A program made the translations under genes and the position numbers. DNA of 64,000 nt from JAJCYL01 sp965206015 (GTDB taxonomy: Bacteria; Bacteroidota; Bacteroidia; Cytophagales; Cyclobacteriaceae): the NCBI GenBank assembly GCA_965206015.1, contig CBDBIW010000013.1:19835-83834 (forward strand). Direction: 5' to 3'. Under the pieces are notes generated by a model that was not told where the DNA came from, did no database searches, and saw nothing but the letters and a program-made list of their open reading frames with translations. Positions 25,992 to 35,382 of the stretch are shown piece by piece (the first letter of the stretch is position 1; each line of letters begins with the position of its first letter).

Positions 25992-26706
25992 TATTATACG
26001 TCAAAATCCTATTAAGTCCTACCAGGACTAAATTCGGGGCGGCAAAGGTCGGGTCTTTTGTCATGGTTTCAAAACGATTGGCATCTCCACCACAAAAGAT
26101 CACTTTCAAATTTTCGTATTCTTCCTTATAAATTGCACAAAACTTCTCAATTTCACCCAGAATTCCCAGCACTACACCCGCTACCATTGACTCATGTGTC
26201 GTTTGACCGATTGTTGGAATTACAGAAGGTAACTCACCGACAAAAGGTAAGCTTTCAGTATAAAAATTCATTGCTTTAAATCTCATTTGCAGTCCTGGCG
26301 TGATTGCACCACCTAAATAGTTATTATCGCGATCAATAAAATCATATGTAATACAGGTACCAAAATCTATCACTAAACAATGCTTATCAGGAAAATGTGT
26401 TTTTGCTCCGCAAACTGCCGCCACCCTATCCATACCTAATGTGGCTGGAGATTTATATCTATTTGATATTGGTAACTTGGTAGTACTATCGAGTATTAAC
26501 ACTTTGTTTCCAGCTTGTCCTAAAATGGTCTTTATTTCTTTTGGGTTGCCTGAAACTGAGCTTACAATGAAATTTCCCTTATCCATTTGAATAAGGCCAT
26601 CAATCGCTTCATGTTCATTCCCCCAAGTCCACAATTCGCAAAGATCATCACCTTCAAACACGCCACACTTTATCAGTGTATTGCCCTGATCAATCACAAC
26701 ATTCAT
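25981..26706 (-). CDS. coaX: Type III pantothenate kinase
   Basis: A 241-residue CoaX that phosphorylates pantothenate in the first committed step of coenzyme A synthesis. ASKHA-fold motifs are present: DQGNTLIKCGVFEG (phosphate 1), GMDRVAAVCGA, LVIDFGTCITYDFID and GGAITPGLQMR. The C-terminal part carries VIFCGGDA (adenosine motif). It is the first gene of the minus-strand operon and overlaps the outer-membrane protein gene by 11 bases. Confidence 0.95.
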   Translation of the reverse strand: MNVVIDQGNTLIKCGVFEGDDLCELWTWGNEHEAIDGLIQMDKGNFIVSSVSGNPKEIKTILGQAGNKVLILDSTTKLPISNRYKSPATLGMDRVAAVCGAKTHFPDKHCLVIDFGTCITYDFIDRDNNYLGGAITPGLQMRFKAMNFYTESLPFVGELPSVIPTIGQTTHESMVAGVVLGILGEIEKFCAIYKEEYENLKVIFCGGDANRFETMTKDPTFAAPNLVLVGLNRILTYNNEE

Positions 26707-26872
26707 TTAAATTTTACAGTTAATTGCTAATCGAATTCATCTCATAACCTAAAAGCAAAGATAACCCGAGACTCAGTAACATTCTATGAGGGGTCTTTGG
26801 TGATTATAATGCTCCCCTAAAACAGGGCAGGTGGTTAAGCTATGATATTACTTAACTTTAATTACCTGAAAC

Positions 26873-27040
26873 ATGAAAACAAGTCAAAGAAAATTCAGCT
26901 CCTCTGGGTTGGAAGATGAACTCGCTTCTTATGATCAGGGAATTTTATTGCTACCAGGAACTCACAGTAAACATCTCACTTTTCAAAATGATCTGTTTAT
27001 CAACATGCCAATAACCTCAATAACATGGGTTATAGCGTAA
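26873..27040 (+). pseudogene. Fragment of a 2-keto-3-deoxygalactonokinase (DgoK)-like gene
   Basis: A 55-codon open stretch contains LLLPGTHSKHLTFQNDLFIN, which matches the PGTHSKH motif and following strand of DgoK-type sugar-acid kinases. The sequence before and after does not continue the family. It ends where the IS982 remnant begins, so it is probably a kinase gene truncated by insertion and deletion. Weak, as only about 25 residues support it. The remaining bases 26707-26872 show nothing clear. Confidence 0.45.
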
Positions 27041-27556
27041 TTAGACGATAGCAGCTTTCAAGTTATTGATTGATCTGTTGCAATCAGGTTTGTTGGTCAA
27101 CGGAACGCCAGTCAAGGCTGTAATTTTAGTCAATATCCTGGTTTTAAATCCCTGAAAAGTTTTAGCATGATTCCTTCGAATCATCAACTGGTCACAAAGT
27201 TGGGAGAAAAGTGTCTCCACTCTTTTTCTGGTTTTCCTGAATACCCGGGTTGGCTGATTTTTGACGGATATTTTCAAGTACCCGAAACAACTGCCTTTTG
27301 CGCCTGTTATACCGTGTTCGGTCTATTGGATAGGGAAAAGCACTGCTGTCATCAGATGTAATCTTGTTAAACAGCCAGTTTTCACTATCTAATGCCATGT
27401 ATTCAGCCGTTAAGGCAAGGCTAACTACCTATAAATCAGTAAACAATGACGATTTTCCGGTCTTCAGAATATTCCCCTCTTCAGCAAGGCAGTCAGGTTC
27501 AAGTGATTTGACTGTTTGAAGAATCTTATCGAAATTACTTTTAATGTTGTGCACAG
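27041..27556 (-). mobile_element. Decayed IS982-family transposase
   Basis: Read from 27556 downward: VHNIKSNFDKILQTVKSLEP at the N-terminus, FTDL, a TAG stop, LALTAEYMALDSENWLFNKI, TRYNRRKRQLFRVLENIRQ, then a frameshift to RVFRKTRKRVETLFSQLCDQ and LMIRRNHAKTFQGFKTRIL. The order fits an IS982 transposase with its middle (DDE core) deleted. One stop and at least one frameshift. It interrupts the DgoK-like fragment on one side. Confidence 0.85.
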
Positions 27557-27725
27557 GTCCGTTCAATAAATGGATTTGTTGTTACTCTAATTTACTGATA
27601 ATCAGTCTTATGTACACTTTTCCTTACTCCTGGTTAATTAGCATAACGGGTTAAATGATATAATATTTATGCATTAAATGTAAATTCAAAATATACTATC
27701 AATGATTATCTGTAATCCAAACGAG

Positions 27726-27759
27726 GTATATGGATTAACTAAGTATATGGGTTAACTAA
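27726..27759. repeat. 17-bp tandem duplication near the 3' end of the PorE-like gene
   Basis: gtatatggattaactaa (27726-27742) is followed by gtatatgggttaactaa (27743-27759), with one mismatch. It lies 10 bases downstream of the stop of the OmpA-family gene. Confidence 0.7.
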
Positions 27760-27769
27760 CTACTATGAA

Positions 27770-29704
27770 TCACAATATTTTAAATTCAATTCTGCGGTTC
27801 TTGCTCCTATTTTGTTCAGAATCATTGGGGAAAAGAGGCATTTCCGCACCATATCCCTTTATGGCGATCCTTTTTGTGTCAATTTGCTGTGAAAAAAGAT
27901 ATTCAGATACCTCTTTCGCTCTATTCAAGGACAACGTGTGGTTATATTCTCTTGATCCAACATTGTCGGTATGCCCCCCAATTTCAACCCTTAAATCAGG
28001 ATTATCCAGTAACAGGCTGATCACTTCTTTGAGCTCCGTCACTGACTTAACTTTCAACTCATAACTATTATAATCAAAGAAAATATTGTTCATCACTGAC
28101 ACACTTCCGGATTTAAGTGGATCTAGGTAGATATCCAGTATTTCGGGTTCAAAACTGGTTTTTTCGATGTAGTTATAATTTTGATTTTTATATAAATACC
28201 CGTGACTTGTCGCATAAATACCATAATTCCCTCCCTCGGTTAAAACGACAGAATAAGAGCCGTCAATTGGGTCTGATTGAACTACTGAGGCTTTTTTACC
28301 TGTCTCGATATCAAAAAGCTCAATCGTAGCACCTAAAAACTCATTTGTTTGACTATCGTAAACCTTACCGGTTAAAAAATTACTCCTTCGCTTTACCCTG
28401 GCGGTGAGGGGGACATCAAACTCGAGAATCTTACTGTCGACTAAACCTTGAAGTAAATCACTTTTTTCATGTGAATAATAACCTTTTGAGCCATCAGCAG
28501 TGATGAATAAAGATGCCTGGTCGTGATTATCATTCAAAGGATATCCTAAATTGAAAGGTAATGACCAACCATTCGGACCATTTTCTGACAGATACAAATC
28601 GAATCCACCGAATCCTAAGTGACCTTGGGAGGCAAAATAGAGTGATTGACTGTTTACATGAATAAATGGTGAGATATCGTCTTCCTCAGTATTGATAGTA
28701 TCTCCCAAGTTGACTGGTGTTTGCCATACATCATTGTCATCTAGTTGGGCATAATATATGTCCCGTTTTCCTTTTCCACCTGGCCGATTGCTCACAAAAT
28801 ATAACGTTCTTCCGTCTGCAGATAAGGAAGGCTGTGACTCCCAGGAAGTTGAATTTACTGGCTTCCCAATATTTTTAGGTGCCGCCCATTGATCTCCAGT
28901 TTTTTTAGCAATGTAAAGGTCACAGCTGCCTATGCTGTTAGTATCCTGACAAGATGTGAAAATCAATGTTTTTCCGTCCGCTGAAATTGTACAAGTACCC
29001 TCATTCATCTGACTGTTGATATTATTAGCTATTGAAACAGGCTCACTCCATGCGCCGGAGCCATTCCTTTGGCTCGTATAAATATCCTCATCATGTCGCG
29101 GATCAGTACCTAATCTCCTTGTAAAAATGATTGTATTATTGTCCACAGTCAATACAGGAAAATATTGCAACTTAAATCTATTCAAAGGAGTTGGTAGAGG
29201 TCTTGGGGTGAAGTTTATTGGCTCTTCTATATTAATCAGGGCAAACTCAGCATTATTAAGGATAAATCTTGCTCTTTTCTCATTGGCCGGCTTAAGTTGG
29301 GGATAACTTAAAAAATTCTCCGCCATTTTTTTGGACTGCACGTATTGCCCTTCGTAAAAATGGTGATCAGCCAGATACAAATAGGTATCACGATTCAGCC
29401 TGTGATTGGGTCTCGCGTCAACAGATTTTTGAAAATAGTCTGCTGCGTTTTGAAAATTGGCTAAAGTTCTGAAGATCCCTGCCATTTTTAGGTAGGCTTC
29501 AATGAACAGCGGATCTTTATCAACGGCATTCGACAACTCTATAAGGGCTGAATTAAATTGTCTTTGCCTTAATAAATTATTTGCTTCATTAAAGTACTTT
29601 ATGGCCTTTTTGTTTTCTGTTGTCAGATTTCCCTGGGCCCAAATTGGCTGATTACAGGTTAGTGTCAGGCCAGCACAAATCCCTGCTAAAACCACTTTTA
29701 TCAT
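27770..29704 (-). CDS. PorE-like OmpA-family protein (TPR, propeller, CRD, OmpA)
   Basis: A 644-residue exported protein with the four-part layout of T9SS component PorE: TPR repeats (about 25-150), WD40/PD40-type propeller blades (about 180-410; ISADGKTLIFTSCQD, LSADGRTLYFVSNRPGG, HVNSQSLYFASQGHLGFGG), a carboxypeptidase-regulatory-like domain (about 445-520; GKVYDSQTNEFLGATIELFD) and a C-terminal OmpA peptidoglycan-binding domain (GGHTDNVGSREYNHTLSLNR). PorE anchors the T9SS ring to peptidoglycan. Many paralogues with this layout exist in Bacteroidota, so the exact orthologue is unproved. A Cys at residue 17 may be a lipobox. Confidence 0.82.
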   Translation of the reverse strand: MIKVVLAGICAGLTLTCNQPIWAQGNLTTENKKAIKYFNEANNLLRQRQFNSALIELSNAVDKDPLFIEAYLKMAGIFRTLANFQNAADYFQKSVDARPNHRLNRDTYLYLADHHFYEGQYVQSKKMAENFLSYPQLKPANEKRARFILNNAEFALINIEEPINFTPRPLPTPLNRFKLQYFPVLTVDNNTIIFTRRLGTDPRHDEDIYTSQRNGSGAWSEPVSIANNINSQMNEGTCTISADGKTLIFTSCQDTNSIGSCDLYIAKKTGDQWAAPKNIGKPVNSTSWESQPSLSADGRTLYFVSNRPGGKGKRDIYYAQLDDNDVWQTPVNLGDTINTEEDDISPFIHVNSQSLYFASQGHLGFGGFDLYLSENGPNGWSLPFNLGYPLNDNHDQASLFITADGSKGYYSHEKSDLLQGLVDSKILEFDVPLTARVKRRSNFLTGKVYDSQTNEFLGATIELFDIETGKKASVVQSDPIDGSYSVVLTEGGNYGIYATSHGYLYKNQNYNYIEKTSFEPEILDIYLDPLKSGSVSVMNNIFFDYNSYELKVKSVTELKEVISLLLDNPDLRVEIGGHTDNVGSREYNHTLSLNRAKEVSEYLFSQQIDTKRIAIKGYGAEMPLFPNDSEQNRSKNRRIEFKIL

Positions 29705-29768
29705 AATAATACATTCTAATAGCCACCTGAAATAACGGATTATTATCGTAGCGATTGTTAAGACTTCA

Positions 29769-29794
29769 CAAAAAAAGCTGTCATTTCTGACAGC
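29769..29794 (-). terminator. Intrinsic terminator after the TPR gene
   Basis: On the minus strand GCTGTCA, loop GAAA and TGACAGC (perfect 7-bp stem with a stable GAAA tetraloop) are followed by seven Ts. It lies 27 bases after the stop of the TPR gene at 29821, separating it from the PorE-like gene. Confidence 0.85.
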
Positions 29795-29820
29795 CTATAA
29801 TATTTTAAGGCAATAATTAA

Positions 29821-31125
29821 TTAGCTAGGTCTTCTTTGTATTGTTACGACTTCATTCACCCAACAGGCAACTTTGAAAGTCTCTCCCTCAGACAACCCGA
29901 GTTCAAAAATCTCGGAAATTGATGGAAACTGAGCTTTGGCGTTGCTCATGCCTTCTCCATTTCCAGCTTTCCTATACATTTCAAAAGCAGCAAGAAAAAC
30001 ACCACGATCTTCCACTTTGCTAACGCCCTTGCGGCAAGTCCCATAACTACCCATGTACAGGTGGCCAATGAGTGTATAAGCTTCGCTCCTTACAGATGGG
30101 TCAAATTGTACGGCCTTTAGTGCATTTGATCTGGCCTGAGGCTTGTTGCCCCGAGCCACATGCATCTTTGCCAAATCAAGTTGTACTCCGCCTTTCTTGG
30201 TATTGTCATCAGTAAGTTCAAGTGCCTGATTGTAATAGACCTCAGCCTTGTCATATTCTTTTTCGGCTGACAACTTTTTTGCTATTACAATCGCCATTCC
30301 ATAGTTCGGTTCGGCCTCATTAATAATTTGAGCCGTTGAAACGAAAAATGGGCTATCCGAACACTTGCCGGTTAATAGTAATTGAAAAACCTTTTTTGCC
30401 ATCTTTAAGTCAGGTGGGTTAGCAGCAATTTTCGGTGCCAAATTGGCTTCAACAAAAGAACAATCTACAGTTACTGTGGCAGTTAAAAGTTTATCTATGT
30501 TATCTCTATAGGTCTCTAATCGATCAATATTCTTACCTAACCCTACTTTGTAATCGATGATATCATTCAGTTGGCCATAGATGTCTATTACTTCTTCGTC
30601 ACTTAGATTACCGCCAGTTAATTTGAATCTTCTGACAATATCGATATATGCCACCAAATTATTATCAAGAATATTGTTCCCATTCAGTTCAAAAGCTTTT
30701 TTAAACAACTCGAAAAGCTCAGAATATTTCTCTTTCCGCCCTTTTTGATATTTATACGCCTTATAAGCTTTCCTATTCAATACCTCATCTTCTTGACCAA
30801 AATATTTCATTCTCAGGTCATACATAATCATTGCCGAATCAGCATAGACTTCCTTTTGAACTTTATCTGACTCGGCATCAGTCAGGCCTTCATAAATTTT
30901 CGCTCCATTTATATACAAAGATTCGTTAAGGTCTGCAGCATTTAATATTAGCCAGTTTAAATGCCGGGCACCTTCTTTATAGTTACCCAATTTCATGGCA
31001 TCACTGTAAAGAGCATTCTTCTCTTCTGCTTTCTCCTTGTTTTCCGGCCAATTCCAGCGTGGTTGAGAAACTGCCAGAAATGGCATCCCAATTAAGGCAA
31101 CAGAGAAAATTCGCACCATTCTCAT
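29821..31125 (-). CDS. Secreted TPR-repeat protein (paralogue of 23353-24666)
   Basis: A 434-residue protein with a signal peptide (MRMVRIFSVALIGMPFLAVS) and the same domain plan as the protein at 23353-24666: LNRKAYKAYKYQKGRKEKYS, NNLVAYIDIVRRFKLTGGNL, VTVDCSFVEANLAPKI, TPR pair AEVYYNQALELTDDN / AKMHVARGNKPQARSNALKA, and the ending CWVNEVVTIQRRPS. The Cys positions are conserved between the paralogues. Function unknown. An intrinsic terminator follows. Confidence 0.85.
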   Translation of the reverse strand: MRMVRIFSVALIGMPFLAVSQPRWNWPENKEKAEEKNALYSDAMKLGNYKEGARHLNWLILNAADLNESLYINGAKIYEGLTDAESDKVQKEVYADSAMIMYDLRMKYFGQEDEVLNRKAYKAYKYQKGRKEKYSELFELFKKAFELNGNNILDNNLVAYIDIVRRFKLTGGNLSDEEVIDIYGQLNDIIDYKVGLGKNIDRLETYRDNIDKLLTATVTVDCSFVEANLAPKIAANPPDLKMAKKVFQLLLTGKCSDSPFFVSTAQIINEAEPNYGMAIVIAKKLSAEKEYDKAEVYYNQALELTDDNTKKGGVQLDLAKMHVARGNKPQARSNALKAVQFDPSVRSEAYTLIGHLYMGSYGTCRKGVSKVEDRGVFLAAFEMYRKAGNGEGMSNAKAQFPSISEIFELGLSEGETFKVACWVNEVVTIQRRPS

Positions 31126-31255
31126 AGTTCTTTTTATTAATTAATTGAAAAATTGTATTTAATTCAAGTTGCTATAATAATTCATATAGTGTGATTAAGA
31201 AAACAAATTCACGATTTTCAGCTTCATTACCTACTATCTCTAACCAGAATGCCGA

Positions 31256-31903
31256 TTAGGGAACATCCATGTACTTATGAATTTGAAGTGAAATTGACCA
31301 CTTTGGGTCACGCTTGACATAGTCAATTAGCAGGGGCATTATCTCATCACATTTTGACCATTCAGGCTGCAAAAACAATTGGCAATCGCTGTTCAATTCT
31401 GGTACAAATGATTCAGCCCAATCAAAGTCAGATTTGTTATATATCACAACCTTTAATTCGTGGGCTTTTTTGTAAATTTCCGGAAGGGGTGCTTTAAATT
31501 TTTTAGGTGATAAACAAACCCAATCCCATTCACCTGATAAGGGGTGAGTTCCAGAGGTTTCAAGGTGTCTTAATTTATTACAATCGTATAACTGGTCAGA
31601 TAAATATGCCAAATCATGCATTAACGGCTCACCACCTGTAACAATCACTTTGTCAGTAGGTTGTGCAGCAGCTTCGCTGATAATTTTGTCAACCGAAATG
31701 GTAGGATGATCAGACCTGCTCCATGATTCTTTTACATCACACCAATGACATCCAACATCGCACCCTGCCAAACGAATGAAGTATGCAGGAGCACCTTGGT
31801 GAAATCCTTCTCCCTGAATACTGTAAAAAGCTTCCATTAAGGGAAGTTTTTCCAATAAATCATTCTCAAAACTTCGACTATTCGTGGCTGGTTCGCATTT
31901 CAT
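31256..31903 (-). CDS. queE: 7-carboxy-7-deazaguanine synthase QueE
   Basis: A 215-residue radical SAM enzyme that converts 6-carboxytetrahydropterin to 7-carboxy-7-deazaguanine for queuosine and related modified bases. FYSIQGEG precedes the 4Fe-4S binding motif CDVGCHWC (Cys48, Cys52, Cys55), the CxxxCxxC spacing used by radical SAM enzymes. VTGGEPLMH follows as the SAM-binding GGE motif. It overlaps folD by 26 bases. Other queuosine genes are not in this window. Confidence 0.95.
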   Translation of the reverse strand: MKCEPATNSRSFENDLLEKLPLMEAFYSIQGEGFHQGAPAYFIRLAGCDVGCHWCDVKESWSRSDHPTISVDKIISEAAAQPTDKVIVTGGEPLMHDLAYLSDQLYDCNKLRHLETSGTHPLSGEWDWVCLSPKKFKAPLPEIYKKAHELKVVIYNKSDFDWAESFVPELNSDCQLFLQPEWSKCDEIMPLLIDYVKRDPKWSISLQIHKYMDVP

Positions 31904-32756
31904 AAGCCTTCAACGTATTCATTAGAAGTGATGCAATAGTCATGGGCCCTACCCCACCAGGAACAGGAGTTATGTAACTACATAAAGGGGCTACAGCTTC
32001 ATAATCAACATCTCCTGCAAGTCTAAAGCCAGACTTCCTGGTCTTATCCTCGACTCTTGTTGTGCCTATGTCAATAACTACAGCTCGTTCCTTTACCATA
32101 TCCTTAGTAATCAGGCCAGGTTTACCAACAGCAACAACCAAAATATTGGCCTCCTTTGTATGTTTTGCCAGTTCTTCAGTATACTTATGGCATATAGTGA
32201 CAGTGGCCAAGCCTTGCTGCATTAACATCATGCTGAGCGGGGCACCGGCTATTCTACTGGTTCCTACAACAACGCAATGCCTGCCTTTAGTTTCAATCTC
32301 ATAACGTTTTAACAATTCCATTACTCCAAATGGAGTAGCTGGCAAAAGGAATGGATGATCTGTAACAATACTACCGAAATTTTGGTTCGTAAACCCGTCT
32401 ACATCTTTATCTGGTAAAATTCTGCCCGTAACCTTTTCTACTAAAACGTGGTCAGGAAGTGGTAACTGCACTATAAAACCATCAATATCAGGATCCTGGT
32501 TTAAATTATTAATGTGTTGCAGCAGCTTTTCTTCAGAAATGGTAGAGGCCACATGCATCAGGGTATAGTCAAAACCCACCGCTTTGCATGCGTTAATCTT
32601 ACCTCCTACATAGGTATGACTCGCACCGTCGTCACCGCATATGATAACGGCCAGATGGGGTGCCCTGTGCCCATTTTCCCTGATAGATTTAACCTTGCAG
32701 GCAATTTCATGCTTTATTTCTGCTGCAACCTTTTTCCCATCAATTATTGTCGGCAT
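31878..32756 (-). CDS. folD: Bifunctional methylenetetrahydrofolate dehydrogenase/cyclohydrolase FolD
   Basis: A 292-residue enzyme interconverting methylene-, methenyl- and formyl-tetrahydrofolate. Motifs: SHTYVGGKINACKAVGF (catalytic Lys), DIDGFIVQLPLPDH, VVVGTSRIAGAPLSMMLMQQ and the C-terminal TPVPGGVGPMTIASLLMNT. Length and motifs are typical. It lies 11 bases after lepA. Confidence 0.97.
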   Translation of the reverse strand: MPTIIDGKKVAAEIKHEIACKVKSIRENGHRAPHLAVIICGDDGASHTYVGGKINACKAVGFDYTLMHVASTISEEKLLQHINNLNQDPDIDGFIVQLPLPDHVLVEKVTGRILPDKDVDGFTNQNFGSIVTDHPFLLPATPFGVMELLKRYEIETKGRHCVVVGTSRIAGAPLSMMLMQQGLATVTICHKYTEELAKHTKEANILVVAVGKPGLITKDMVKERAVVIDIGTTRVEDKTRKSGFRLAGDVDYEAVAPLCSYITPVPGGVGPMTIASLLMNTLKAYEMRTSHE

Positions 32757-32767
32757 ATATTTTGGTT

Positions 32768-34555
32768 TTAATCAAGTTTCAACACTGCCATAAAAGCTTC
32801 CTGAGGAACTTCTACATTCCCAATTTGGCGCATTCGCTTCTTCCCTTTCTTCTGCTTTTCCAAAAGTTTCCTTTTCCTGGTTATATCTCCACCATAACAC
32901 TTAGCGATTACATTTTTCCTCATAGCTCTCACACTTTCCCGAGCAATAACTTTAGTCCCAATAGATGCTTGAATCGCTATTTCGAACATCTGGCGTGGAA
33001 GTAATTCCCTCAATTTCACACATAGTCTTTTACCCCACTCATATGCCTTTTCACGGTGAACTATGGCGGACAAAGCATCCACTTTATCACTATTCAGTAC
33101 TATATCAAGTTTTATCACATCCGATTTTCTGAATCCGGCAAGCTCATAATCAAGAGAAGCATATCCCCTGGATATTGTCTTCAGTCGGTCAAAAAAGTCA
33201 AAGACTATTTCGGCAAGTGGCATTTCAAATGAAAGTTCTACTCTATCTGATGTCAAATAAACCTGATTTTGAATATTTCCCCTTTTATCGATGCATAATT
33301 TGATGACCGGACCTATAAATTCTGATTTTGTGATTATCTGAGCTTTTATATAAGGTTCTTCAACATGTGAGATGAGATTTCCTTCAGGCATTTCAGAAGG
33401 CGAATTGACATTTATGGCAGTTCCGTCTGGTTTGGTCGCATGATACTGCACAGAAGGAACAGTGGTTATCACTGTCATACCAAACTCTCTTTCCAATCGT
33501 TCTTGAACAATCTCCATGTGTAGCATTCCCAAAAAACCACATCGGAAACCAAACCCTAATGCTGCTGAAGTCTCAGTCTCCCAGATGAGCGAGGCATCGT
33601 TTAGCTGAAGTTTTTCCATAGAAGTCCGCAGTTCCTCATACTCAGATGTTTCTGCTGGGTAGATACCTGCAAAAACCATGGGTTTTACATCTTCAAAGCC
33701 TTTGACGGTCTCTTTGGCTGGATTAGACACATGAGTTATGGTATCACCAACTTTCACTTCTCTCGCCTCTTTAATACCTGAAATAAGGTATCCAACTGTT
33801 CCAGCACTAATGGATTTAACTGGTTTTTGATGCAACTTTAAAATACCTATTTCATCGACGCTATAAGTTTTACCGGTATTGTAAAATTTAACTTCGTCGC
33901 CCTTATTAATGGTACCATTGTACACACGAAATATAACTTCAATTCCACGAAAGGAGTTGTACACCGAATCAAAGATCATAGCTTGTAAAGGGGCTTTTGA
34001 ATCTCCCTTTGGTGCCTGAATTCTATCGACAATGGCACTCAGTATCTCTGCAATACCTATTCCTTCTTTGGCACTTGCCAAGAGAATATCTTCTTTTTTA
34101 CATCCAATCAAGTCAATTATCTGGTCAGACACCTCTTCTACCATCGCCCCTGGAAGATCAATTTTATTCAAAACCGGAATTATCTCTAAATCATGCTCTA
34201 TGGCAAGGTATAGATTGGATATCGTTTGTGCTTCAATGCCTTGAGATGCGTCCACTACCAATAATGCGCCTTCGCATGCTGCAATTGAACGAGACACCTC
34301 GTAGGAAAAATCAACATGCCCAGGTGTGTCTATTAAATTCAAAACATAAGTTTGCCCTTCCCTCTCATAATCCATCTGAATCGCATGACTCTTTATGGTG
34401 ATCCCACGCTCACGCTCAAGATCCATATTGTCCAACAACTGGTTTTGCATTTCCCGACCGGTGACAGTGTGTGTTGTTTCCAACAACCTGTCGGCCAAGG
34501 TGCTTTTACCATGATCAATATGGGCAATTATGCAGAAATTTCGGATTTTATCCAT
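32768..34555 (-). CDS. lepA: Elongation factor 4 (LepA)
   Basis: A 595-residue translational GTPase, length typical. G-motifs: AHIDHGKST (G1), RGITIKSH (G2), DTPGHVDFSYE (G3), NKIDLPGA (G4). The C-terminal LepA-specific domain follows, with CYGGDITRKRKLLEKQKKGK. LepA binds stalled ribosomes and helps 30S assembly. The start at 34555 is the conserved MDKIRNFCIIAHIDHGKS. It is in the ileS-lspA-lepA-folD block. Confidence 0.97.
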   Translation of the reverse strand: MDKIRNFCIIAHIDHGKSTLADRLLETTHTVTGREMQNQLLDNMDLERERGITIKSHAIQMDYEREGQTYVLNLIDTPGHVDFSYEVSRSIAACEGALLVVDASQGIEAQTISNLYLAIEHDLEIIPVLNKIDLPGAMVEEVSDQIIDLIGCKKEDILLASAKEGIGIAEILSAIVDRIQAPKGDSKAPLQAMIFDSVYNSFRGIEVIFRVYNGTINKGDEVKFYNTGKTYSVDEIGILKLHQKPVKSISAGTVGYLISGIKEAREVKVGDTITHVSNPAKETVKGFEDVKPMVFAGIYPAETSEYEELRTSMEKLQLNDASLIWETETSAALGFGFRCGFLGMLHMEIVQERLEREFGMTVITTVPSVQYHATKPDGTAINVNSPSEMPEGNLISHVEEPYIKAQIITKSEFIGPVIKLCIDKRGNIQNQVYLTSDRVELSFEMPLAEIVFDFFDRLKTISRGYASLDYELAGFRKSDVIKLDIVLNSDKVDALSAIVHREKAYEWGKRLCVKLRELLPRQMFEIAIQASIGTKVIARESVRAMRKNVIAKCYGGDITRKRKLLEKQKKGKKRMRQIGNVEVPQEAFMAVLKLD

Positions 34556-34707
34556 GTAATTGAAAAGAGCTGCAATAGTACGCCAATAGTTGGAAGGTAA
34601 CCATCGCTGTGATCAATTTCCAGGAAGTGAATCGTCTCTTATTTTGTATTTTCCGAAAAGGGCGAATGCATTTTGATAAGGAAATGTTGGTAGAATCTTG
34701 GGCCTCG

Positions 34708-35382
34708 TCAAGTGCTACCCAGGCTATCACCCAAATCCTGACTGGCAACTCTTTCGGAAACAGTTTCTGCCTCCAAATCGGTATTAGCCGGAATTTTAGA
34801 ACCTTCTTTTCCGGCGAAAAATTGCTTCTGGAAAATTAAGATGACAAATACACCAATGAATATTGAAGCATCGGCAATATTAAAAACCGGCCATAGTGCC
34901 ATGTACTCACCGCCCCAAAATGGAATCCAATCTGCCAATCTTCCTTCCCATATATCAATGTAGAACATATCAACTACCTGACCGTGAAACCATGGGGTTG
35001 ATGCATTGTAAGGGGCATTATCCAATAGCACACCATATAATGCACTATCAATAACATTACCAACGGCACCACCCAGAATTAGAGCTACGCACCAAATCAA
35101 ACCCCGGTGAGCCTTTTTTTCTACCAAAAGATACAGGTAGTATCCTATGCCAACCATTGCAACTAATCTAAAAAGGGTCAGGAACAATTTTCCATGATCG
35201 GAACCTAACTCCATTCCAAAAGCCATTCCAGGATTGGTGAGATAGTGTAGTTTAAAAAAGTCACCAATTAATTGAATCTGGCCAGCCACGCCCATTTCCA
35301 TATTGAAATGGGTCAATAGCTTTACCCCTTGGTCAATTGCTATTATTGCAATACTTAATAAATAATACTTGAGATATTTCAC
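34708..35382 (-). CDS. lspA: Lipoprotein signal peptidase LspA
   Basis: A 224-residue integral membrane aspartic protease that cleaves prolipoprotein signal peptides. Catalytic-region blocks are visible: GGAVGNVIDSALYGVLLD and the second Asp in FNIADASIFIGVFVILIF. Four membrane segments fit the family. It is longer than E. coli LspA (about 165 residues), mostly through an inserted loop between the Asp residues and a hydrophilic C-terminal tail, both common in Bacteroidota. The start overlaps the ileS stop by four bases (ATGA), so it is translationally coupled. Confidence 0.95.
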   Translation of the reverse strand: MKYLKYYLLSIAIIAIDQGVKLLTHFNMEMGVAGQIQLIGDFFKLHYLTNPGMAFGMELGSDHGKLFLTLFRLVAMVGIGYYLYLLVEKKAHRGLIWCVALILGGAVGNVIDSALYGVLLDNAPYNASTPWFHGQVVDMFYIDIWEGRLADWIPFWGGEYMALWPVFNIADASIFIGVFVILIFQKQFFAGKEGSKIPANTDLEAETVSERVASQDLGDSLGST

